Part shown: piece by piece, positions 5,461 to 11,920 of the stretch | How the letters are laid out: each line of letters starts with the position of its first letter | How positions within the stretch are numbered: the stretch's first letter is position 1 | NCBI GenBank assembly: GCA_003166055.1 | Contig: PMWR01000043.1 | Location: forward strand, 1 to 11,920 | Direction: 5' to 3' | Origin: Acidobacteriaceae bacterium | GTDB taxonomy: Bacteria; Acidobacteriota; Terriglobia; Terriglobales; Acidobacteriaceae | DNA length: 11,920 bases | Program-made: the position numbers and the translations under genes | The notes under the pieces: model-generated | What the model was told of the DNA's origin: nothing | What the model saw: the letters and a program-made list of their open reading frames with translations, nothing else | Database searches by the model: none

Positions 5461-6987
5461 GTGAATTCTAGTTCGCCGAACATTGAGATGCTGCGGAAAC
5501 TCTATCTAGAGAGTCCAGCTGCGAAGGCCTTTTTCGATCATGCTGCACAGCGAGAACGTGACCAGTCGGAAACAAAGGTCGATCGGATCCTGATTCTGCT
5601 CGCATCGGAGGGAAATGCATTTCCTCGGCGGGATATCATAAGTCTCTTTCGAAAGCTACAAGACTACGGATATGGTCAGTTCGTTGAAGGTCGCCGCGGG
5701 TGGCCATCTCGATTTGTGTGGAGTTCGCGGCTAACCAGCGTCGGAAGGGCGGCTTCAGGCGGACTACAGCCGATTGGGATCATTTCCACTGACGAAAGTT
5801 CTATAGATCCCAAGGATTACCAAGAACTCGACGGCCAACAGACTACGGGAATCGCCGATGAGGGCCCCGATGCCGAAGAACTTGGCGAGGTCAATGGCAC
5901 CGGCCTCGAAGAGGAGGAATCGGGAAGCAGTTTCGAAATTACACAGCCGTTCGATCCGGCCCGTATCAGAGTTGAAACCAAGCCGATGGTGATTTCTCTT
6001 CTAATGGACCGGCTTAGGAATCGGGAGATAGACCTAACCCCGGGCTTTCAGCGAAAAGGCGGGATTTGGAGTGCGAAGGCTAAGAGTCAACTAATCGAGT
6101 CGTTGCTAATTCGGATTCCGCTACCTGCCTTCTATATGGATGGCAGTGACGAGAGCAAGTGGCTGGTCGTCGACGGACTACAACGTCTGTCTACGCTCAA
6201 GAGCTTCGTGATCGACAAGACGCTGAAGCTAACAGGACTTGAGTTTTTGGATGAGTGCAAGAACAAACGATTTGATGATCTACCACGCAACCTACAGAGA
6301 CGGATACTGGAGACGCAGGTAACAGTTTTCGTCATCCAGGAGAACACCCCTCCTGAGGTGAAATTTAATATCTTCAAAAGAATAAATACAGGGGGGCTGC
6401 CTCTCTCCAGCCAAGAAATCCGGCATGCCCTTCACCAGGGTAAAGCTTGCTCCCTGCTCCAAGTACTCGCGGAAGGGGCGGAGTTCAGAACAGCTACGAA
6501 TGAAGGCATTCGCGACGATCGCATGGGGGACAGAGAATGTGCTCTTAGGGTACTCGCCTTCCTAAGAACGCCGTATCTCGACTACAGATCCAGCAGTATG
6601 GATGCATTTCTCAACCAATGCATGATTGACCTCAACAATCTCTCGGAATCCGAACTACAAGTATTAGGGGACCGGTTTAAGAGAGCAATGGTCGACTGCT
6701 ACCGCCTCTTCGGGGATCGGGCCTTCCGAAAGCAAAGCGCAGAATCGCCAAGGAGGTATCCTATCAATCGAGCGCTTTTCGAGGTTTGGGCAGCGAATAT
6801 CGAATCGTTGCCACCTGACGCAATCGACCGGCTCCAAGAGCGTAGTCTGAGTTTGCAGGCCCGCTTCATTTCTTTGCTCGATAACAGCGACTTTGCAGGC
6901 GCCATTACCTATGGCACCGGTGACCCCCAAAAGGTACGTCTTCGCTTCTCCAAGGTCGAAGGAATCATACGGGAGACGCTTCAATGA
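5461..6987 (+). CDS. Winged-helix + DUF262 (GmrS/ParB-like) protein
   Basis: 508 aa from GTG 5461, chosen because GGAGAG sits about 7 nt upstream. Residues about 8-85 form a winged-helix-like module ending in GQFVEGRRGWPSRFVW. An acidic Gly/Glu linker follows (about 100-165), then a DUF262 domain from about residue 168. The DUF262 marks are TPGFQRKGGIWS (Phe196-Gln-Arg), VVDGLQRLSTLKSF (Asp238) and FKRINTGGLPLSSQEIRHAL (Phe305-Asn309). DUF262 has a ParB/sulfiredoxin-like fold that can bind or hydrolyse NTPs and occurs in GmrSD nucleases. Here the usual DGQQR reads DGLQR. No DUF1524/HNH nuclease tail is visible; the C-terminus is helical. The stop overlaps the ATPase start (ATGA). Likely role: DNA- or nucleotide-sensing subunit of a defence complex, inferred from family and neighbours. 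Confidence 0.88.
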   Translation: MNSSSPNIEMLRKLYLESPAAKAFFDHAAQRERDQSETKVDRILILLASEGNAFPRRDIISLFRKLQDYGYGQFVEGRRGWPSRFVWSSRLTSVGRAASGGLQPIGIISTDESSIDPKDYQELDGQQTTGIADEGPDAEELGEVNGTGLEEEESGSSFEITQPFDPARIRVETKPMVISLLMDRLRNREIDLTPGFQRKGGIWSAKAKSQLIESLLIRIPLPAFYMDGSDESKWLVVDGLQRLSTLKSFVIDKTLKLTGLEFLDECKNKRFDDLPRNLQRRILETQVTVFVIQENTPPEVKFNIFKRINTGGLPLSSQEIRHALHQGKACSLLQVLAEGAEFRTATNEGIRDDRMGDRECALRVLAFLRTPYLDYRSSSMDAFLNQCMIDLNNLSESELQVLGDRFKRAMVDCYRLFGDRAFRKQSAESPRRYPINRALFEVWAANIESLPPDAIDRLQERSLSLQARFISLLDNSDFAGAITYGTGDPQKVRLRFSKVEGIIRETLQ

Positions 6988-8093
6988 TTCGGTCCCTCCA
7001 GCTTTCAAACTTCAAATGTTTCGAGCAGCAAGAGGTGCATCTCAGGGCGCTCACCCTCCTAGCTGGGTTGAATAGCTCCGGAAAATCTACGATTATCCAG
7101 ACGCTTTTGCTTCTGCGGCAATCCTTTCTTGAGAACCTCCTCCCAAGTGTTGGACTTTCTCTGAACGGAAAACTTGCGCAGTTGGGTACGGCCAAGGATG
7201 TTCTTTTCGAAGAAGCTAATGAAGACGAAATCGGTATTGAAATAGTGGACGATTTGCCTGCAAGCCTCAAGCTCAGATTCGCATATAGGGAAGAGAGCAA
7301 CGTGCTGGCGCTAAGCAGTTCGGAACCGGTAGGCGAAATATGGAAGACAAGCTTGTTTCGTGACGAGTTTCAATATCTCCGCGCCGAGCGGGTTGGCCCT
7401 AGAACCTCATTCGGCATGTCTGATTACGAAGTTAGACATCACCGCCAAATGGGATCCAGCGGTGAGTTTACTGCGCACTTCCTATCTTTATTCGGCTCCG
7501 AGACTGTCGAGCCCCTGGTTCTTCGACATGCTTCAGCCACCAGCAATACTCTTCAATCTCAGGTCGAAGCGTGGATGACAGAGATCAGCCCAGGAGTTCG
7601 CCTCAATTTGAAGAGGTATTCGGACATGGACCTTATGACTTTCAGTGTTGCATATTCACTAGGTCATAAGGTTGCGAGTTCAGAGTATCGCCCGACGAAC
7701 GTTGGATTCGGCATTACCTATGCGCTCCCTATTGTCGTGTCTGCGCTTTCAGCTCGTCCTGGAAGTCTATTAATCGTCGAGAATCCAGAGGCTCATTTGC
7801 ACCCACGAGGTCAGGTAAAGATGGGCGAGCTCCTATGTCAGGCTTCAGCGGCTGGCATACAGGTTCTTATCGAAACTCACAGCGACCATGTATTGAACGG
7901 AATCAGACTGGCAGTTCGGGATCGAAAAGCTACTCCAGAGAACGTGGGCTTTTACCACAGCCAGTGGGGAATGGGGGCGAAATCCCCGACGTTGACGCTT
8001 CTGGACTTAGATGAAAACGGCCGGCTTCCGGAGTGGCCTGACGGTTTCTTTGATGAGATAGAGCGCAGTTTAGCCAGGCTTCTTGGCGATTAA
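6984..8093 (+). CDS. AAA15-type (SMC/OLD-like) ATPase with DUF3696 C-terminus
   Basis: 369 aa. The N-terminus IRSLQLSNFKCFEQQEVHL is the classic start of AAA15/AAA21 ATPases. Walker A is GLNSSGKST (28-36). The ABC-like Walker B region is SLLIVENPEAHLHPRGQ (Glu266, Glu269), followed by the switch segment ETHSDHVLNGIRL (His299, Asp301). The final 25 or so residues (DENGRLPEWPDGFFDEIERS) match the DUF3696 tail. No TOPRIM domain is present, so it is not a full OLD nuclease. Such ATPases power or gate partner effectors in many anti-phage systems. The start overlaps the DUF262 stop by 4 bp, and the next gene follows after 4 nt, so the three proteins are probably made in fixed proportion and may act as one complex. 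Family identity is firm; the defence role is inferred. Confidence 0.92.
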   Translation: MIRSLQLSNFKCFEQQEVHLRALTLLAGLNSSGKSTIIQTLLLLRQSFLENLLPSVGLSLNGKLAQLGTAKDVLFEEANEDEIGIEIVDDLPASLKLRFAYREESNVLALSSSEPVGEIWKTSLFRDEFQYLRAERVGPRTSFGMSDYEVRHHRQMGSSGEFTAHFLSLFGSETVEPLVLRHASATSNTLQSQVEAWMTEISPGVRLNLKRYSDMDLMTFSVAYSLGHKVASSEYRPTNVGFGITYALPIVVSALSARPGSLLIVENPEAHLHPRGQVKMGELLCQASAAGIQVLIETHSDHVLNGIRLAVRDRKATPENVGFYHSQWGMGAKSPTLTLLDLDENGRLPEWPDGFFDEIERSLARLLGD

Positions 8094-8097
8094 TATT

Positions 8098-9039
8098 ATG
8101 CCCGCATACTTGGTTTTCAACGAACTGTCAGCCGCCAACCTGGCCCCGGACCAAGCCGCTGGGAAGAGGCATCTCGACAATTTCTCGGACGTAATTCTCG
8201 ATGGGCGCGTAAGCGCGAAGAGAATCCTGGTGATACCGGGGGCGTTCCTTCAGACTCAGATCAGCTTGGGATATTCAATCGGGCGTTGGCTGGCCGAATA
8301 CACCTACGGGGACCGAGATAGACGGCAGCTGTTGAAACTACTCTTCGACAGAAGTATTGAATACTCATTGTGTATCCCGCAAGAAGACCTGGAATCTGCT
8401 GAAATCCAATACGAATGCATGGGCAGCGCGACGCTGGGACTTGCGACCGCTCTCCTGGCTGACGGCCTCGCAGTCAGTCTTTGCTCCGCAGATCATTGGG
8501 ATGTTCCATCTGTGGATGTGGAGAGATCGTGGATTGGAAGCCACGACATTGAAACCGAGATTCGCTCGGTTCCTCATGCGTGCCGACGAGGCCACCTGGA
8601 TTTCAATGCCGAGTGGTTGAAGCGCACGCAATCACCGCCTCCAGCCAACGGTAATGAGCTATGGAAGCAAAAGGCGTTGCTCTTCCCAAACCTCGACTTC
8701 TGCGATTCGGTAGAAGAACAGCTAGCGTTGTTGGGAGGAAGCGACCGTCGCTTCAAGGCTGCGATGCGAGGACTTCATGATCTACAGAAGTACTGCGATA
8801 CATGGGATACAGGTAACTTCGATATCAAAGCGTTGGTCCGTGCATCAGGCGAAAGTGCTTCGACTTTACAGAAGTACAGCGATGAAAGAACATTTCGCTG
8901 TCCGGACGGCCAAAATCGATTGTTTGAATGGCACCTGAAGAGGGATGACACTACTCGAATTCACTTCTTCGACTTCCCCGGCCGAAAGAGCATCTTGGTG
9001 GGCTACATAGGCGGTCACCTGAGGATCTCGAGTGATTGA
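8098..9039 (+). CDS. Unrecognised third protein of the DUF262/ATPase operon, candidate effector
   Basis: 313 aa from ATG 8098; a TTG at 8083 in the same frame would add five residues and overlap the ATPase gene, and neither start has a strong Shine-Dalgarno sequence. No membrane segment or signal peptide is visible. Residues 1-150 look globular and mixed alpha/beta (PAYLVFNELSAAN, then a helical stretch around IQYECMGSATLGLA). The last 51 residues (263-313) form a compact beta-rich module: TFRCPDGQ, FEWHLKRDD (His279, Lys281), RIHFFDFPG (287-295) and ILVGYIGGHL, ending close to the stop. This ending recalls the last strands of small RelE/HigB-like toxins, but that is only an impression. With neither partner carrying a visible nuclease, this protein is the likeliest effector of the operon. 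Confidence 0.8.
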   Translation: MPAYLVFNELSAANLAPDQAAGKRHLDNFSDVILDGRVSAKRILVIPGAFLQTQISLGYSIGRWLAEYTYGDRDRRQLLKLLFDRSIEYSLCIPQEDLESAEIQYECMGSATLGLATALLADGLAVSLCSADHWDVPSVDVERSWIGSHDIETEIRSVPHACRRGHLDFNAEWLKRTQSPPPANGNELWKQKALLFPNLDFCDSVEEQLALLGGSDRRFKAAMRGLHDLQKYCDTWDTGNFDIKALVRASGESASTLQKYSDERTFRCPDGQNRLFEWHLKRDDTTRIHFFDFPGRKSILVGYIGGHLRISSD

Positions 9040-9140
9040 ACGAGGAATGGGAAACATCTCTCTGGCAAGGGTTGAAAAGGCCGAGACAGCCCTGAAAACG
9101 TCACCGCCTGAACTGTTGAGCCGTCTCTGAGGATCGCTTC

Positions 9141-9168
9141 TTGTTTTTCCGGTGTCTCCTGTTATAGT
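9141..9168 (+). promoter_or_regulatory. Candidate sigma70-type promoter for the methyltransferase gene
   Basis: TTGTTT (9141-9146) and TATAGT (9163-9168, 5 of 6 to consensus) are separated by 16 nt. Transcription would start around 9175, about 45 nt before ATG 9220. It lies in the 180-bp gap after the defence-like operon, suggesting that the methyltransferase was transcribed independently of it. No other gene or strong hairpin is visible in this gap. Confidence 0.4.
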
Positions 9169-9219
9169 CAGCGCCCAGTTTGAAAGTTTGCCGACCCAAA
9201 CCGAGTATCCTTCTTGCGT

Positions 9220-11574
9220 ATGCCCGACACGCGATTTTTAGAGGAGCTACCGGCGAGGCCGATTCAGGCGGGAAATCTAGGTTCATGGACGCAGGCGCTT
9301 TTCTGCCTCGGCCACGGAAATCCGGCCCTGGAGGTGGTCTTTGCCGATGCCTCCTCTCGCCCCACCACTGAGGCCATGCGCGCCGCCTGGAAGGCTCGAT
9401 CGGCGGGACGGCCCGCTCCAGTCCTCCTAGTCGTCCTCTACGGCAGTAAGGCGGCGGCGGCGGGGCTTGGTGGTGATCCCGAACACATCTTGCTGGATGT
9501 AGACCGGGGCCAACTAGAAGGAATCTGCCGCTCCGCGCTCACCGCTCCCGACCAACACACGGCCCGTCACTTTCTCAACCAGGCGCTCAGTGATCTGGAC
9601 GCTGGTTCTACTGGACTGCGAAACGTCGGGCTATTCGCCACTCACTATTTGCGCACGGGCGTCCCAAAACTGCCTGGCTGGGCGGATGCTGGTCAACGCG
9701 GAAGGGCAGTCAGACCCTTGCGCCAGCGCAGGCTTTTGGAAGGCCTCGGCCTCACCGGCGATGAGCAGAGCGGTCCAGCGCTGATTCTCCGCGCCGCCGA
9801 TGCCCGTGTGGCGCTGGCCGTCCTTCTGGAGGCCGCGGAGCAGCCGGAGATTGCGCAGAGCCGATTCAATCACCTCTCCCCGGTCTCCTACGCGCTGGCC
9901 AAGGCCGAGGCCTACAACCTGCACTATGTCCTGCTGCTCGGGGCTCATTCGGTCCGGTTATACCCGGTGGGGACCGGCGTAGGCACTGGCCAGCGTGGTC
10001 GTTCGGAGACTTACTTTGAGCTGGACCTGAACCTGCTCACTCCCGAGCAGGCCGGATACCTGTGGCTGATCTTCTCCGCCGAGGCGCTCGGCAAGGGCGG
10101 AAGCGTCGAGCGAATCCTGAGTGGTTCCCGGCGTTATGCGGCCGATCTGGGCGAACGGTTACGAGAGTGGGTTTATGCCGAGGCCGTTCCGCGCTTGGCC
10201 GAGGGATTGATGGAGGCGCGCGCCTTGCGCCGTCCCAGCGCGGCGGACCTGGCCGAAACCTACGAGATGGCGCTGGTGATCCTCTTTCGGCTGCTGTTTA
10301 TCGCCTATGCCGAAGACCAGGATCTGCTGCCCTACTCCACAAATCAGTTTTACCGGGACCGTTCGCTGAAGAAGAAGGCGCAGGACTTCACCGCGATGCT
10401 CGAAGCGGGGCGGCAGCGCGGCGGACAGGGCAACGACCATTGGGAGGAGATTCAGCGCCTCTTCCGCGCCGTAGACAAGGGCAATTCTGAGTGGGGCATT
10501 CCGGCCTATAACGGCGGCCTCTTTGCCTCCGACGACACCAGCCCGCTGGGCAAGAAAATCGCCGCAATCAGCCTGCCGGATCGCGTCTTTGCTCCGGTCC
10601 TGGAAGCTCTTCTGGTGGTTCAGACCGACGAAGGTTGGGGCCCGGTCGACTTCCGCAGCCTTGGCGTCCGAGAGTTCGGCACCATCTACGAGGGCTTGCT
10701 TGAGAACGAACTGTCGCTGGCCGAGAGCGATCTGGCCACGGACAAGGAGGGCAAATACAAGCCGGCAAAGCCCAAGGATACGGTCGTGGTTGCCAAGGGC
10801 CGCGCCTTTCTTCACAACACCTCCGGCCAGCGCAAATCCACCGGCTCCTACTTCACCAAGGCCTTTGCCGTCGAGCACCTGCTGGACCACGGGCTTGAGC
10901 CTGCCCTCAAGGCTCACACAGAGCGACTGAACAAGCTGAATGACCGGCAGGCGGCGGAGGCTTTCTTCGATTTCCGCGTTGCTGACATTACTATGGGTTC
11001 GGCGCACTTTCTAGTGGCGGCCATTGACCGCATCGAGCGCGTCTTTCTCAACTATCTGGCCAACCGGCCCCTGCCGGAGGTCGGCGACGAACTGGGCCGG
11101 CTGCGGCTGGCAGCGCGCGCAGCCTTGGGCGCAGAGGGCGCTCAGGTGACCATAGAGGACGGACAACTGCTGCGCCGCCAGATTGCCCGCCGATGCATCT
11201 ACGGCGTGGACCTGAACCCCACAGCCGTCAACCTGGCCCGGCTGGCGATCTGGATTCACACATTCGTTCCCGGACTTCCGCTCTCGTTCCTGGATCGCAC
11301 GCTGGTAAACCTTGCAGCGTGCCTGCGGAGATGCCTGCGTCTCGCATTTGAGCTGCGGCGCGGCTGGTCGGGGCGAAGCCCTCGACCGAGTAACCGTTGC
11401 GCTCTGCTCCCTCACGAATCGCTTCCAATGTGGTGGTCTTGCCGGTCCCGGCGAGCCCTTGCAAACCGTGTACCCGGTCGCGGCTGGTCAGCACTTCCTC
11501 AATGGATCTGCGCTGGGCTGGATTCAGCAATTCGCGGGTGGCCGCGTGAGCCGCGGCTTCTTCTTTCGGCATGA
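9220..11574 (+). pseudogene. Eco57I/type IIG-like DNA adenine methyltransferase, truncated at about 11309
   Basis: The start is ATG 9220 (a TTG two codons earlier is possible; neither has a Shine-Dalgarno sequence). The family-like part runs to about residue 697. An N-terminal region with KAEAYNLHYVLLLGAHSVRLYP is followed by a helical region with TYEMALVILFRLLFIAYAED and AYNGGLF, then SLGVREFGTIYEGLLE. Next come methyltransferase motifs: STGSYFTKAFAVEHLL (Gly542), VADITMGSAHFLVAAID as motif I (Asp589), and CIYGVDLNPTAVNLARLAIW (Asp664). At SFLDRTLV (11289-11307) the homology stops. The frame continues to 11574 only by reading antisense through a relaxase fragment. The catalytic NPPY motif and the target-recognition domain are therefore absent and methylation is not expected. 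No PD-(D/E)xK nuclease site is evident near the N-terminus. The full family is usually well over 1000 aa. Confidence 0.85.
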
Positions 11575-11920
11575 TTGGCGCGATGGCATTCTGTCCGCGT
11601 CGCATGTGGCCTACGGTCGCAAGTTCCGCTGCGATTGTCTCGCGAGTGGTGAACTGCCGTCCCGTTTCGTGCTTCTGTCCTGCTGCGATCTTGAACTCGC
11701 CGCCGCTATGCCGCTGGTCGAAGTTGTCGCGCACCTGGCTGTAGGTGAGGTCGCCCATGCCACGCCGCAAGGCGTCGCGCATGATCTCACGTTCGTCGGT
11801 AACGGCCTCACGCTCGAAGCCGCGGTCCTTGGCAAAGGAGACAGCTTCCTGCGCCCGCACACGCGAATCCGGCATCTGATTCTGCTGCAATGTTGCGGCG
11901 CGCTCCCTGGCCTCTGCGAC
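11228..11920 (-). pseudogene. MobF/TraA-type conjugative relaxase, ATPase/helicase fragment
   Basis: The frame is open from the right edge (11920) leftward and enters the AAA_30 helicase part of a TraA/TrwC-like relaxase. NPAQRRSIEEVL is followed by the Walker A HGLQGLAGTGKTTTLEAIR and the motif FAPTSRAAAQMRDAGISAGTLQG. At TLQG (about 11308-11318) the expected continuation stops; the frame then runs as antisense of the methyltransferase to a stop at 11228-11230. The N-terminal relaxase (Tyr and His3 metal-site) domain would lie beyond the window, and the rest of the helicase is missing at the junction. These proteins nick oriT and unwind plasmid or ICE DNA for conjugation; a protein cut inside the helicase core should not work. 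TTG 11890 and ATG 11875 lie inside the gene and are not its start. Confidence 0.82.
11297..11322. repeat. Perfect 8-bp inverted repeat at the methyltransferase/relaxase junction
   Basis: GCACGCTG (11297-11304) and CAGCGTGC (11315-11322) flank a 10-nt centre, gtaaaccttg. The left arm encodes Arg-Thr-Leu of the methyltransferase (tcGCACGCTG). The right arm read on the minus strand encodes Gly-Thr-Leu of the relaxase (gGCACGCTG). The breakpoint between the two genes therefore falls inside the spacer, and both genes brought their own copy of the arm. Confidence 0.8.

Noticed and set aside
5391..5471. 26-codon ATG frame just before the DUF262 gene
   Set aside because: Very short, with no motif, and it overlaps the GTG start of the DUF262 gene; no evidence of translation as a leader peptide.
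9076..9146. Possible terminator after the defence-like operon (GAGAC...GTCTC followed by TTGTTTTT)
   Set aside because: The 5-bp arms are more than 30 nt apart and do not abut the T-run; the T-rich stretch is better explained as part of the -35 region for the next gene.
10159..11007. 282-codon minus-strand frame inside the methyltransferase
   Set aside because: It is antisense to recognised methyltransferase sequence in high-GC DNA and shows no family motif.
11310..11574. Apparent C-terminus of the methyltransferase reading frame
   Set aside because: These codons are the antisense of recognisable relaxase ATPase sequence, so they are not true methyltransferase sequence.
1..11920. CRISPR array, tRNA or rRNA genes, insertion-sequence ends
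   Set aside because: No regularly spaced repeats, no cloverleaf-like or rRNA-like segment and no transposase were seen; short repeats present are isolated.

Overview
The window looks like an accessory (genomic-island) region of a moderately GC-rich, Gram-negative-type soil bacterium. The integrase cassette and the MobF-type relaxase remind me of Acidobacteriota, but that assignment is an impression and no 16S or marker gene is present to test it. Mobile-element genes lie at both ends: a tyrosine integrase runs off the left edge and a relaxase fragment runs off the right edge.

Left block (1-2741): a leftward pair, a CGNR-like zinc-finger protein and a tyrosine recombinase, overlaps by 4 bp. 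It diverges from a rightward set: an excisionase-like HTH protein, a conserved element protein and a possible small GTG-start gene, each overlapping the next by 4 bp. This is a mobile-element integration module.

Middle-left block (2731-4845): three leftward genes of unknown function form one operon. In transcription order they are a 314-aa soluble-looking protein, a small two-segment membrane protein broken by an in-frame TGA, and a 254-aa single-pass membrane protein. None belongs to a family I can name with confidence.

Central block (5003-9039): a small XRE/Cro-type regulator is followed by a tight three-gene operon. The operon encodes a winged-helix/DUF262 (GmrS/ParB-like) protein, an AAA15-type ATPase with a DUF3696 tail, and a 313-aa protein I do not recognise. 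Gene spacing is a 4-bp overlap and then a 4-nt gap, which implies coordinated expression. The content (regulator, DUF262, DUF3696 ATPase, orphan third gene) fits an anti-phage or anti-plasmid defence system, probably related to known DUF3696-ATPase systems such as Menshen. It is the best candidate here for a little-described system.

Right block (9220-11920): the N-terminal and SAM-binding part of an Eco57I/type IIG-like adenine methyltransferase meets, tail to tail, the ATPase/helicase part of a MobF/TraA relaxase. Both genes are cut at the same point, about 11305-11314, inside a perfect 8-bp inverted repeat with a 10-nt spacer. The junction is either a real recombination or inversion breakpoint or a chimeric assembly join. 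I saw no tRNA, rRNA or CRISPR array.
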